Below, piece by piece: positions 8,356 through 16,995 of a stretch of DNA of 64,000 bases. The notes beneath the pieces are model-generated. The model had not been told where the DNA came from. It saw only the letters and a program-made list of their open reading frames with translations, and did no database searches. Position numbers and translations under genes: made by a program. Every line of letters starts with the position of its first letter. Within the stretch, counting starts at the first letter, position 1. The stretch is from JTS-RE9 sp964649195 (GTDB lineage: Bacteria; Planctomycetota; Phycisphaerae; Phycisphaerales; Phycisphaeraceae): the NCBI GenBank assembly GCA_964649195.1, contig CAZYPK010000003.1:11348-75347 (forward strand), in the 5' to 3' direction.

Positions 8356-8374
8356 CGTCCGCCAAGGCGGACGG
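8356..8374. promoter_or_regulatory. Leader palindrome, family I
   Basis: Perfect palindrome CGTCCGCC-AA-GGCGGACG followed by GCTAAATC, 27 bases before the secDF start. Close relatives lie upstream of three other starts: 24700-24719, 26977-26996 and 35041-35056. It could be an operator or an RNA hairpin; the role is not shown. Confidence 0.5.
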
Positions 8375-8400
8375 CTAAATCTTTTCTCACAGGTTTCAAC

Positions 8401-11400
8401 ATGCAGCAGCAAAACTCCCCCTGGCGACCACTGATCATCTTCGCGGTGATCGGTCTTTGCATCCTGTTCCTCGTCCAGAAGGGCCTCAAGCCCGGCATGG
8501 ATCTGGCGGGCGGCTTCGTGCTCACCTACGACGTGGAAGTGCCTGAAGGACAGGACGCTGCCGAGGCGGTCGAGCAGATCATCCAGGTGCTCAGCAACCG
8601 CGTCGATCCCACCGGGCAGCGCAACCTCGCCTGGCGCAGGCAGGGCGCCAACCGTCTGGAGGTTCAGTCCGCGCTGGCGCCTGAAAGGGTGCGCACCCTG
8701 CGCGAAGCCTACCTGACGGCCTTCGAGGCGCTCAAGACCGGCAACGTCTCCCGTTATCAGCTCGAAAGCTCGCTGCGCGATCCCGCCCAGCGGCAGAAAG
8801 ACTTCGACGCTCTGGCTCAAGGCAACGAGTCGCGCGCCGGCCTGCTGAAGAACCTCGCCGCCGCTCATGATGCGATGGAAGCCGCCCGCGCCCCGTATGA
8901 AGAAGCGGTGAAGAACGCGGCCCAGGCGCAGGACAATCTCGAAAAGCTCCCGGCTGATGCGCCCCAGGAGCAGCGGTCGCAGATGATCGAGCACATCAAG
9001 ACGATGACCTCCCTGCTGACGGAGAAGACCAAGGCCTACTTCGACGCCCGCAGCCGGTTTGAGCCGGCGATGAGCGCGGTGCTCTCGATGAACCTCAACG
9101 CCACGGAAGTGGAGCGGGTGCTCAACCTGCCCATTTCTCAGAAGACGCCCGATGGCAAAACCATCAACCCCCGCGAGGAAGGGCTGGGCAAACTCAAGTC
9201 GGAGCATCCCGACCGTGCGGCGCAGTTGCAGGCCGCGGCGGATACCCATGCCCGGTATGCCGCCGAGCGCGGTCCGCTGGATGACCCGGAGGATCTGATC
9301 TCGATGCTTCGCGGCAGCGGCCTGCTGGAGTTCCGCATCGCCCCGCGTCCCGGTGAGATGTTCACCAGCTACCGCGACCAGCTTCGTGAGAAGGGTCCCA
9401 ACGCCGGCCGCGACCGCGATTACCTCTGGTTCCCCGTCGATGACATCACCGCCTTTGCGGACACGGCGGAGGAGATGCGGGAGCTGGAGGCCAGTCCCGC
9501 CGGCTACTTCGCGGGCCGTCGCAACCTGGTGGGTGAAAAGTATGGCGACAAGTATTACCTGCTGCTGAGCAACCGCAAGGGGCAGCGGATCAGCGCCGCC
9601 GAGCCGGGCTGGAAACTGGCCAACACGGCCCCTTCGCGGGATCGCACGGGTTTTCCTGCGATTTCGTTCAGCCTCAACACCGTCGGCGGTCAGTTGCTGG
9701 GCGAGATGACGGAGGCGAACCTGGGCGAGCTGATGACCATCGTGCTCGATGGCCGCGCCACCAACGCGGCAACGATTCAGTCGCGCATCGATGGCGAAGG
9801 CCAGCTCAGCAAGGGCAGCGGCGGCTACACGAAAAAGGAGATGGATTACCTGCTTCGCACGCTCAAGGCCGGCTCGCTCAAGGCGACGCTCAGCGAGCGC
9901 CCCAGCAGCATCAAGTTCTTCCAGGCCGAGGCCGGCGCGGACAACCTCAAGCGAGGCCAGGCCGCCTTCGTCATCGCCTTCATCATGGTGGCTCTCTTCC
10001 AGATCGGCTACTACTTCGGCTGGGGCGTCGTGGCCTTCGCCGCCGTCGTGCTCAACATCGTCATCATCCTCGGCATCATGGCCCTGCTCGAAGCGACCTT
10101 CACCATGGCGGGCATCGCCGGCGTCGTGCTGACCATCGGCATGGCGGTGGACGCCAACGTGCTCATCTTCGAGCGCATCCGCGAAGAGTTCGCCCGAGGC
10201 GCCGATGTGAAAACCGCCGTCCGACTCGGCTTCGACAAGGCCACCTCCACCATCTTCGATTCCAACATCACCACCCTCATCACCTGTCTGATCCTGGGCT
10301 ACTTCGCCACCACCGATGTCCGGGGCTTCGCCGTCTCGCTGGGCATCGGCCTGGTCGCCAACGTCTTCACCGCGGTTTACTGCTCGCGATGGGTCATCGA
10401 TCTCTGGATCAGGCTCAAGAACCCCGTCACCGGCCCCATGCTCCCGATCATCTTCCCCGCCGTGCAGAACATGCTCACCCCGACCTTCCAGTGGATGACC
10501 AAGCGGAAGCTGTTCTTCACCGTCAGCGGCGTGGCCTGCGTCCTGGGTATGACCCTCTTTTTCGCCCGGGGCGTCAACATGCTCGACATCGAGTTCCGGT
10601 CGGGCACGCAGGTGGGCATCAAGCTCGCCGGCGACCGGATGATCTCGCTCGACGAGGCCCGATCCCGTCTCAAAAAAGTCGCCGACGAACGCCAGATGCC
10701 CGAACTGGCCACGCCCATCGCCTCGCTGGTGCCCGTCGGCGACTTGACGCTCAAGCACGAGGCCCGCGAGTTCAACATCAGCGTGATCAACGAAGACAGC
10801 CTGAAGGTGAGCGATGCGATCAAGGAGGCGTTCAAGGATGTGCTCAATGTCGAACGCGCGATCCGCTTCAGGGGCGACGGCTTCGACAAGCCGGCGGAAA
10901 CATCCGAAGATGAAACGTCCGCGGCGTCGGCCCGGCTGCCGGAGTTCATGTCGATCATCCGCAGCGAGGACCTGGGCGAAAACATCGGCCGGCCCACCAG
11001 CGTCAAGGTCCACGACTACATCGGCGGCGTCGCCATCGTGCTCGATGACCTCCAACCGGCCGCGACGGTCGAGCACCTGACCGAACGCATCAGGCGTCAG
11101 CGCTCAGGCCCCCTGGGCGAACAACTGGGCAACCGCGACTTCCAGGTCATCGGCCTGGACCGGGCCGCCGCGGAGGCCACCCCCCTGGAAGTTTCCACCG
11201 AACCGCTCTACGCCTCGGCCGTGGTGATCGTCACCGACCGGGCCACCAACTATGCCGAAAGCCCGGATATTTTCGCCACCGACATCACCGGACTGGCGGG
11301 GACCGAGTGGACCCTGGTCCGCGAGGCCCTGCTGCGCGATTCCAGCCTCGACAGCGTCTCCAACTTCTCCAGCCAGGTCTCGGCGACCATGCAGCGGCAG

Positions 11401-11970
11401 GCCATCGTCGCCCTGCTGCTGAGCATGTTGGCCATGGCGATCTACGTCTGGATCCGCTTCGGCTCCCTCCGCTTCGGCGCCGGCGCCATCGTCGCCCTCA
11501 TGCACGATGTCGCCATCGCCCTGGGCTTCGTCGCCATCTCCGGCATCCTCTATGACACGCCCATCGGACCGCTGCTGGGACTGAGCGACTTCAAGATCAA
11601 CCTCACCATGGTCGCCGCGATCCTCACCATCGTCGGCTACTCGCTCAACGACAAGATCGTCGTCTTCGACCGCATCCGCGAACTGCGCGGCAGGCTCACC
11701 ACGGTCAACGAATCGCTGATCAACGACGCCATCAACCAGACCATCAGCCGCACCATCCTCACCGGCGGCACCACCCTGGTGGCCCTGCTGGTGCTCTACT
11801 TCCTGGGCGGCGAAGCGGTGCGCGGCTTCGCCTACGCCCTGTTCATCGGCATCCTCGCCGGAACCTACAGCTCCATCGCCATCGCCGCCCCGCTGCTGTT
11901 GGGCAAGAACCTGGGCGCCGCGGACGACAACGCCCCCCTCGCCAAACCCGCCGGTTCACCGACGGCGTGA
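8401..11970 (+). CDS. secDF: Protein translocase SecD-SecF fusion
   Basis: SecDF uses the proton gradient to help SecYEG pull proteins across the inner membrane. The 1189-residue protein starts with one membrane segment (PLIIFAVIGLCILFLV) and the SecD entry motif GMDLAGGF near residue 40. A large periplasmic region follows, with a helical insert near 120-260. The SecD membrane bundle covers about 520-680, with DANVLIFERIREE. The SecF half begins near 700 (LFFTVSGVACVLGMTLFF) and its bundle near 1000-1170 carries NDKIVVFDRIREL. Fusion is common in planctomycetes and Bacteroidota. ATG 8401 gives the expected N-terminus. No yajC is next to it. Confidence 0.96.
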   Translation: MQQQNSPWRPLIIFAVIGLCILFLVQKGLKPGMDLAGGFVLTYDVEVPEGQDAAEAVEQIIQVLSNRVDPTGQRNLAWRRQGANRLEVQSALAPERVRTLREAYLTAFEALKTGNVSRYQLESSLRDPAQRQKDFDALAQGNESRAGLLKNLAAAHDAMEAARAPYEEAVKNAAQAQDNLEKLPADAPQEQRSQMIEHIKTMTSLLTEKTKAYFDARSRFEPAMSAVLSMNLNATEVERVLNLPISQKTPDGKTINPREEGLGKLKSEHPDRAAQLQAAADTHARYAAERGPLDDPEDLISMLRGSGLLEFRIAPRPGEMFTSYRDQLREKGPNAGRDRDYLWFPVDDITAFADTAEEMRELEASPAGYFAGRRNLVGEKYGDKYYLLLSNRKGQRISAAEPGWKLANTAPSRDRTGFPAISFSLNTVGGQLLGEMTEANLGELMTIVLDGRATNAATIQSRIDGEGQLSKGSGGYTKKEMDYLLRTLKAGSLKATLSERPSSIKFFQAEAGADNLKRGQAAFVIAFIMVALFQIGYYFGWGVVAFAAVVLNIVIILGIMALLEATFTMAGIAGVVLTIGMAVDANVLIFERIREEFARGADVKTAVRLGFDKATSTIFDSNITTLITCLILGYFATTDVRGFAVSLGIGLVANVFTAVYCSRWVIDLWIRLKNPVTGPMLPIIFPAVQNMLTPTFQWMTKRKLFFTVSGVACVLGMTLFFARGVNMLDIEFRSGTQVGIKLAGDRMISLDEARSRLKKVADERQMPELATPIASLVPVGDLTLKHEAREFNISVINEDSLKVSDAIKEAFKDVLNVERAIRFRGDGFDKPAETSEDETSAASARLPEFMSIIRSEDLGENIGRPTSVKVHDYIGGVAIVLDDLQPAATVEHLTERIRRQRSGPLGEQLGNRDFQVIGLDRAAAEATPLEVSTEPLYASAVVIVTDRATNYAESPDIFATDITGLAGTEWTLVREALLRDSSLDSVSNFSSQVSATMQRQAIVALLLSMLAMAIYVWIRFGSLRFGAGAIVALMHDVAIALGFVAISGILYDTPIGPLLGLSDFKINLTMVAAILTIVGYSLNDKIVVFDRIRELRGRLTTVNESLINDAINQTISRTILTGGTTLVALLVLYFLGGEAVRGFAYALFIGILAGTYSSIAIAAPLLLGKNLGAADDNAPLAKPAGSPTA

Positions 11971-11986
11971 GGCTTGGCCCTCACCT

Positions 11987-12041
11987 GTCTCAATCGCCCC
12001 GCTGCGCGGCGATTGAGACTGTCCTCTCCCTGGGGGAGAGG
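11987..12041. terminator. Two consecutive hairpins after secDF
   Basis: The first hairpin has 12-bp perfect arms (GTCTCAATCGCC / GGCGATTGAGAC) with a 9-base loop. The second is CCTCTCCC-TGG-GGGAGAGG. They lie 17 bases after the secDF stop. There is no T-run, so a transcription end is inferred only from position; they may be ordinary intergenic palindromes. Confidence 0.5.
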
Positions 12042-12160
12042 GCGAAGCGGCAGGCCGCGACGGCCCTGGCCTGCTTCTGCATTCCGCCCTGTCTGGGTAT
12101 CATGGAAGTATCGGGGTTCGCCTTCCGCCTTCCGACAGGTCTGAAGTCAGGAGACACATC

Positions 12161-12607
12161 ATGGCCATGTTCCATCGCTTCTCGTTGCTGGCGCTGCTTG
12201 TCGCATCCATGTCGATTGTCGCTCCGGTCCGGGGCGATGATGATGCGAAGATGAAGGAGGACAAGAAGGAAGGCAAGAAAGAGGAGAAGAAGGAAAAGGA
12301 GTGGTCCACGCTCTACACGGTGAGCAACGAGCCGGGCGGGTTCAAGCATTTTGATGTGGGCGAGAACAGCAAGGTGAAGTTTTCCTGGGTGACCGCCCCC
12401 GATGGAGGGGTGCCGCAGTTTCGCGTGACCGTGGCCAAGCTCAACCCCCGCAACGGCAGCTACCAGATCATCGGCACCATCGTCTCGACCAACACCGCCG
12501 CGAAAAGTTCATCCGGCATGGTGCTGGCCGCCGGGAAGTATCGCCTCTACGTCGCCACGAAGTTCATGAAGTACACGCTGACCGTCGAAGGCCAGCCGCT
12601 CAAGTAA
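12161..12607 (+). CDS. Small secreted protein with Lys/Glu-rich segment
   Basis: 148 residues. A signal peptide (FSLLALLVASMSIVAPVRG, cleavage near residue 25) is followed by a highly charged stretch of about 22 Lys/Glu/Asp residues and a beta-rich C-terminal domain of about 95 residues (SNEPGGFKHFDVGENSKVKF, then ATKFMKYTLTVE). No known family was recognised. It is likely exported. It is transcribed with or after secDF and followed by a 300-bp foldback. Confidence 0.75.
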   Translation: MAMFHRFSLLALLVASMSIVAPVRGDDDAKMKEDKKEGKKEEKKEKEWSTLYTVSNEPGGFKHFDVGENSKVKFSWVTAPDGGVPQFRVTVAKLNPRNGSYQIIGTIVSTNTAAKSSSGMVLAAGKYRLYVATKFMKYTLTVEGQPLK

Positions 12608-12614
12608 CGCATGG

Positions 12615-12918
12615 CCGGTGGCTGGGGCTCCGCCCGAGCCGCGACTCAACGAGTCGCGGACGTGAACAGCCTCAAGGGTGGTCAAGCAGACCTTCGACGG
12701 CGGAACTCGGCGGGTGGCTGGGGCTGGAGGCTTTGCGCAAGCCCCGGCCCAGCGACCATCGACTTTCAGTTGCGCCACCTTGCTTCGCGCATCTGGGCCG
12801 GGGCTTCGCGGACTCAGCCCCAGCCACCCGCCGCCGCGCGATCGACGCCGCCCATCAACCGCGCGATGGACACCCCTTCAGGCTGTTTGCGTCCGCGACT
12901 CGTTGAGTCGCGGCTCGG
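12615..12918. repeat. Nested double foldback with family G core
   Basis: Outer arms: GAGCCGCGACTCAACGAGTC and on to CAGCCTCAAGGG (12640-12680) against its complement CCCTTCAGGCTG to GAGTCGCGGCTC (12867-12917); the outer arm itself holds the palindrome CGCGACTC-AAC-GAGTCGCG. Inner arms (family G): GGGTGGCTGGGGCTGGAGGC to AAGCCCCGGCCCAG (12713-12752) against CTGGGCCGGGGCTT to CAGCCCCAGCCACCC (12795-12832). The loop is the conserved family G loop (TTTCAGTTGCGCCACCTTGC). It fills the whole gap between two converging genes. Confidence 0.9.
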
Positions 12919-12921
12919 TGT

Positions 12922-13668
12922 TCACCCCGCGCATCGCTTCACGAAGGCTTCGTACTGTTCGGGCGTGTCGATGCCGTGGTGTCGCACCTGCGTCTTCACA
13001 ACCGCGATGGCGTAGCCGTGCTCCAGGGCGCGGAGTTGTTCGAGCTGCTCCATCTGTTCCAGCGGCGTCGGGGCGAGCGTGACATACTTGAGCAGGAAAT
13101 CCCGGCGATAAGCGTAGCAGCCCGGATGCTTCAGCGGCGGCGCCAGCCTGCGGTTGTCACGATCGTAAGGAATCAGCGAACGGGAAAAATACATCGCCCG
13201 CAGCCGGCCGTTCACATTCGCGGTCACCAGCTTGACGATGTTCGGATTCGTCGGGTCCTCATCCTCCGCAAAATCACCGGCGAGCGTGGCCATCGGGGCG
13301 TCGGAATCGATCATCAACCCGTCGATCAGCTCATCGATCACCCTCGGCTCGATGTCCGGCTCATCGCCCTGCACGTTGACCACAAGCTGTTCGTCGCGGA
13401 CATGTTGCTCGATGTTGCGCACCACCTCGGCGATGCGGCTGGTGCCGTTGGGGTGGTCGCCGGTCATCATCGCCTCGCAACCGAAGGCCCGCACCGCCGA
13501 GAGGATGCGCTGATCATCCGTGGCGACGATGATGCGGCCGACCTGCCGCGCCAGCCGCACCCGTTCAACCACATGGCGGATCAGCGGCTTGCCCGTCGCA
13601 TCGGCCAGCGGCTTGCCGGGAAACCGCGTGGAGGCGAACCGGGCGGGAATGACAACCAGTGCAGGCAT
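12922..13668 (-). CDS. kdsB: 3-deoxy-manno-octulosonate cytidylyltransferase
   Basis: KdsB activates Kdo with CTP to give CMP-Kdo for lipid A-core assembly. The 248-residue protein shows the family N-terminus VVIPARFASTRFPGKPL (residues 5-21), VVNVQGDEPDIEP near 100, IPYDRDN near 170 and HPGCYAYRRDFLLKYV near 190. The length is normal. Together with kdsD it indicates a Kdo-containing outer-membrane lipopolysaccharide. It lies at the downstream end of the pseudopilin cluster, separated by repeat E1. Confidence 0.95.
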   Translation of the reverse strand: MPALVVIPARFASTRFPGKPLADATGKPLIRHVVERVRLARQVGRIIVATDDQRILSAVRAFGCEAMMTGDHPNGTSRIAEVVRNIEQHVRDEQLVVNVQGDEPDIEPRVIDELIDGLMIDSDAPMATLAGDFAEDEDPTNPNIVKLVTANVNGRLRAMYFSRSLIPYDRDNRRLAPPLKHPGCYAYRRDFLLKYVTLAPTPLEQMEQLEQLRALEHGYAIAVVKTQVRHHGIDTPEQYEAFVKRCAG

Positions 13669-13705
13669 CGCACGATTGTCGGGTGGGGAGGGGAAAAGTC
13701 AAAGA

Positions 13706-13864
13706 CATCAGTTCTGAGTTCCGAGTTGGGATGATTTCGGATTGCGGATTGCGGATTGCGGATTTGAAATTTGAGATTTCAAATTTGAAATCCCCTTCAT
13801 GTCTTTCCGCCGACTTGGAACTTGGAACTCGGAACTCAGAACTCAGAACTCAGAACTCGGAACT
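13706..13864. repeat. Composite foldback, family E copy 1
   Basis: TCAGTTCTGAGTTCCGAGTT, then GGGATGATTTCGGATTGCGG with more 7-bp units and AAATTTGAGATTTCAAATTT. Next comes the conserved linker CCCCTTCATGTCTTTCCGCC, and then GGAACTCGGAACTCAGAACT units complementary to the first arm. The linker is shared with copies at 14394-14596 and 19240-19413. Confidence 0.88.
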
Positions 13865-13867
13865 TAC

Positions 13868-14365
13868 TCAAGGCATGACTTCCTGCCGCCAGGTGCCTGC
13901 GACCGGGAGCATGAGGCCGCTGCCGTTGGGCAGAAGCTGGACGGACTGGATGCGCACGGCTTTGCCGAAGGTGGCCTTGCCGTGGATTCGCACGGGGTCG
14001 GTGCTGTTGTTGCCGAGGTTGCCATCGGTTTCATCGACGAGCTTGAACGCGATGCTGCCGCCTTCGAAGCTCAGGTCGGCCGTCCAGGTGTCATGCTTGT
14101 AGTTGGATCGCCAACCGGCATCGCCGCGAATCAGGGTCCGCCCAAGCTCGATGGCCGCGTCGCAGGCGACCGCGGCCCGCATCGCGTTGTTGGCGTTGAC
14201 GCTGATCCGGGCCTGGAGATTCACCGCGTACAGACCCGCCACGCCAAGGACGGAAATGATCATCGAAGCCCCCAGCACCGCCAGATAAACCCCGCCCCGG
14301 CAGCGCGCGGCGCCGCGTGCGGGGATGACTGTTTTGATCGAATGACATTTGGTAAATGGGTGCAT
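13868..14365 (-). CDS. Minor pseudopilin-like protein (PilX/GspK-like N-terminus)
   Basis: 165 residues. After a basic leader there is one long hydrophobic helix (GGVYLAVLGASMIISVLGVA, residues about 28-47), as in PilX-like and GspK-like minor pseudopilins, followed by a small beta-rich domain. The canonical G|FTLIE motif is absent, as is usual in GspK/PilX. It is last in the C-G-H-J-I series, so it probably belongs to the same type II secretion or pilus-like machine. ATG 14365 is chosen because upstream codons are repeat E2. The exact family assignment is uncertain. Confidence 0.65.
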   Translation of the reverse strand: MHPFTKCHSIKTVIPARGAARCRGGVYLAVLGASMIISVLGVAGLYAVNLQARISVNANNAMRAAVACDAAIELGRTLIRGDAGWRSNYKHDTWTADLSFEGGSIAFKLVDETDGNLGNNSTDPVRIHGKATFGKAVRIQSVQLLPNGSGLMLPVAGTWRQEVMP

Positions 14366-14393
14366 GTTTAAGGTCTCTGTTGGAATGGGGATG

Positions 14394-14596
14394 AAAAGTT
14401 CCGGGTTCCGAGTTCCGAGTTCCGAGTTCCGGGTTGGGATGATTTCGGATTTCGGATTTGAGATTTGAGATTTCGAATTTGAAATCCCCTTCATGTCTTT
14501 CCGCCGACCTGGAACATGGAACATGGAACTCGGAACTTGCCTTCCCCCTTGCCTTTCAACTCGGAACCCGGAACCCGGAACTCGGAACTTTCCCCT
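14394..14596. repeat. Composite foldback, family E copy 2
   Basis: GTTCCGGGTTCCGAGTTCCG units, GGGATGATTTCGGATTTCGG, ATTTGAGATTTGAGATTTCG, the linker CCCCTTCATGTCTTTCCGCC, GGAACATGGAACATGGAACT, then TGCCTTTCAACTCGGAACCC and further GGAACCC and GGAACTC units. It ends at the stop codon of the gspI-like gene and so separates it from the pilX-like gene. Confidence 0.88.
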
Positions 14597-15094
14597 CTAA
14601 TCCACATTCCCTCGCAGCGTCACCATCGTGGCCACGACCTTCTTGCCCCGGCTGACGGTGATGGTGATGCGCTTGAGATTCGTCTCGCTGCTTCGGACGG
14701 ATTTCAGATTGCGGGGATCGACCCATTCCACCATCACCGAGCGGGTCCAGCCATCGAAGCCCGCGATGATGCCGCCATCCTTTCGCTGCGGCGGGCTGGC
14801 GGACCATTTGTGGTAGTCATCGACATCGTTGAACAGCGAGCGGTTGCCGGTCACTTCCGGGCCGCCGGGTCCCAGTATGGCGCCGCCGCCCACCGGGTCC
14901 CAGTAAGGCAGCGGGGTGATCTCGGCGAGCAGTTGCTGCGCCAGCTCGTGGCCGCGCCGGTTGTCCGCCGTGATCGCCTCGGTGATGCGGGCGCTGCCCA
15001 CCGTGTGCAGCGCCGCGACATACATCACCCCGACGATGCCGACGGAGACCACCGTTTCGATCAGCGTGAAGCCCGTGCGACGGTTTCGTCTCAT
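14597..15094 (-). CDS. gspI: Type II secretion minor pseudopilin, GspI-like
   Basis: 165 residues starting MRRNRRTG|FTLIETVVSVGIVGVMYVAA, a clear prepilin peptidase site with Glu at +5. The C-terminal part has the Trp/Val-rich strands of minor pseudopilins. ATG 15094 overlaps the stop of the upstream gspJ-like gene by four bases (ATGA), pointing to translational coupling. In known systems GspI nucleates the pseudopilus tip with GspJ and GspK. The subtype is inferred from gene order. Confidence 0.75.
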   Translation of the reverse strand: MRRNRRTGFTLIETVVSVGIVGVMYVAALHTVGSARITEAITADNRRGHELAQQLLAEITPLPYWDPVGGGAILGPGGPEVTGNRSLFNDVDDYHKWSASPPQRKDGGIIAGFDGWTRSVMVEWVDPRNLKSVRSSETNLKRITITVSRGKKVVATMVTLRGNVD

Positions 15095-16995
15095 GGCGCA
15101 CCTCCCACGCGCACCTTCACGCGGTCGAACTCCGCGCCGTTTTCGAGCAGCGTGTTGAAGATGCGGATCATGCCGTCGCTCAGGTCGATCGAGCGGTTGT
15201 AGTTGTAGGAACCGTGAAAGACGCCGTTGGCGACCACGCCGACCGAGTCGTCCGCCGGGTTGATGTAGAGCTTGAGCTGCACCATGCCGGTGGGGAGATC
15301 GGGCAAGGTGAACAGCGTCTTGGGCAGCAGCAGGAGGTCGCGCGTCTGGAGCGTGAGGGTCTGGGTGTTGTTGTTCTGTCTGGCGACGTAGGCCTCGATG
15401 ATGCCGTGGCCCAGGGCGGAGGCTTCGACGCGCATTTCGATGCCCGCCCCGCCGCCGCCGGCGGTGGTGTCGCGCATGGCCACTTCGACCGTGGTGAAAT
15501 GATGGAAGCCGTTGGCGGGATTGGAACGGAGCGTGCGATCGGCGCGCCAGACGCCGTTACTGAGCCGTCCGGTGTCGAAACCGGTGGCGGAGGACCAATC
15601 GGGCAGGCCGTCCACATTCTGATCGGCCGTGGTGGGGTTGCTGCTGAAGTCGGTCTCCCACTGGGCGGCCAGGGCTTCGGGCTGGTTGGGAAGTCGGACG
15701 GCTGTTTCGATACGGCCGTGGGCTTCGCCGGTGGTCTGCAACGCGATGCGGACGGCGGTGATGTGGGTGCGGTTGACCGTTCGCCTGGAGACCTTGGAAA
15801 CCCGGCCATAAGCCTGATGGCGCGTCGCCCGATTGGCGACATATCCGTAGCCGCCGTCACCCTGAAGCAACATGCCCACGCCGTTGTTGGAGGCATACTC
15901 GATGCGGCCGGCCTTGCCAAGACCCGCGGCATTGTCCGTGAGAAAACAGAGTTGCTGCTCCGGCTTCAGGTTGATCGCGGTGTTCACATTGATCTGAACC
16001 CAGTTGAAACTCGTGGACAGGGACGATTCACTCATGGTGCCCGACGCCAGCGCGCCACCTGAAGGCGTTTTGTCGTTGCCCGCCAGATGCAGCCGCAGCC
16101 CCACGGTGCCCAAGGGCAGCAGGGCGTTGTCGCGCTTGGCGCGGAAGAGGAAGCGGGTCAGACGCCAGGTGTAGGTGTCCGCAGGCAGTTCGGGTTTGAT
16201 GAACTGCCCGATGCCCTTGCCTGCGTTCAGAATGTGCTCGGCACTGACGTAGTTGTTGGGATTGTGACTGGCCAGCAGCGTCTCGTTTTCCTCGATGATC
16301 GGGCCGGGATAAACCTCGGCGACGAGTTGCTCTTCAAAAACGAATTCCAACGAAGTGACCCCTTCGAGCAACGTCACCGCGCTGGTGCTGTTGTATTGCC
16401 GGGTCAAAGGCGCTTTTCCGACACCCGACCACGCATAGCGAATGATTTCCACTTTTCCATCGCCATCGCGATCAGGCACGGTGAAGCGGATCGACTTGTC
16501 GGTGCGCTCGGTGATCTGCAAGGCGAACCGCAGTTCCGCGGCCATCTTGTCCACCGCGTTGGCGGCGGTGAGGGTGGATGCGGCCACGCCGTCGGCCGAT
16601 GGAAGGGCCCGGCCGGCCAGCACCATCGCCGAGCCGATGGCCAGCATCAGAATCGAGGTGATCGCCAGGCTGGTGACCACTTCGATCATCGTGAAACCGC
16701 AGGGAAGCCGGGGGAGCCGGGGGAGCCGGGGGAGCGGGGGGAGCGGGGAGAACTGAAGGGTGGCTGGGGCTGAGTTGTGATTCGGGTGGCTGGGGCTGAA
16801 GGCTTTGCGCAAGCCCCGGCCAGGCGACCATCGACTTTCAGTTGCGCCACCTTGCTTCGCGCATCCGGGCCGGGGCTTCGCGGACTCAGCCCCAGCCACC
16901 CTTCGCAGAGACTCAGCCCCAGTTCCCTTTCGCAGAGCCTCAGCTCCAGTTCCTCGGACGCTGGAACATGGGATCGTTGCCGATGAATGCTTCAT
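15091..16995 (-). CDS. gspJ: Type II secretion minor pseudopilin, GspJ-like, with repeat-expanded leader
   Basis: 634 residues. The cleavage and methylation motif CG|FTMIEVVTSLAITSILMLAI is clear but sits at residue 100 instead of near 10. Start ATG 16995 overlaps the stop of the upstream gene (ATGA), the normal coupled arrangement, and no other ATG, GTG or TTG start lies close before the motif. Codons about 20-97 are family G repeat DNA (16718-16935), including three LPR units of a 9-bp repeat, so the leader peptide seems enlarged in frame. The mature part (about 535 residues) is much longer than ordinary GspJ (about 200) and has a beta-rich C-terminal domain near 430-630. GspJ-like by position and motif. 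Confidence 0.75.
   Translation of the reverse strand: MKHSSATIPCSSVRGTGAEALRKGTGAESLRRVAGAESAKPRPGCAKQGGATESRWSPGRGLRKAFSPSHPNHNSAPATLQFSPLPPLPRLPRLPRLPCGFTMIEVVTSLAITSILMLAIGSAMVLAGRALPSADGVAASTLTAANAVDKMAAELRFALQITERTDKSIRFTVPDRDGDGKVEIIRYAWSGVGKAPLTRQYNSTSAVTLLEGVTSLEFVFEEQLVAEVYPGPIIEENETLLASHNPNNYVSAEHILNAGKGIGQFIKPELPADTYTWRLTRFLFRAKRDNALLPLGTVGLRLHLAGNDKTPSGGALASGTMSESSLSTSFNWVQINVNTAINLKPEQQLCFLTDNAAGLGKAGRIEYASNNGVGMLLQGDGGYGYVANRATRHQAYGRVSKVSRRTVNRTHITAVRIALQTTGEAHGRIETAVRLPNQPEALAAQWETDFSSNPTTADQNVDGLPDWSSATGFDTGRLSNGVWRADRTLRSNPANGFHHFTTVEVAMRDTTAGGGGAGIEMRVEASALGHGIIEAYVARQNNNTQTLTLQTRDLLLLPKTLFTLPDLPTGMVQLKLYINPADDSVGVVANGVFHGSYNYNRSIDLSDGMIRIFNTLLENGAEFDRVKVRVGGAP
16718..16935. 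repeat. Family G foldback inside the gspJ leader
   Basis: GGAGCCGGG units (16711-16745) precede the family G hairpin, left arm GGGTGGCTGGGGCTGAAGGC to AAGCCCCGGCC (16786-16825), conserved loop, right arm GGCCGGGGCTTCGCGGACTC to CAGCCACCC (16868-16903), then GCAGAGACTCAGCCCCAGTT drift copies. It is almost identical to the inner hairpin at 12713-12832. Confidence 0.88.

Noticed and set aside
8203..11076. A 957-codon open frame antisense to secDF
   Set aside because: It mirrors secDF codon bias in GC-rich DNA. The translation has no domain pattern, while the plus strand is an unmistakable SecDF.
12611..13082. Plus-strand frames after the small secreted protein gene
   Set aside because: They translate the family G foldback; the same peptide appears from the copy in the gspJ leader.
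15214..16062. Plus-strand frame of 282 codons opposite gspJ
   Set aside because: Shadow of the minus-strand pseudopilin gene, rich in Gly/Val/Asp with no motif.
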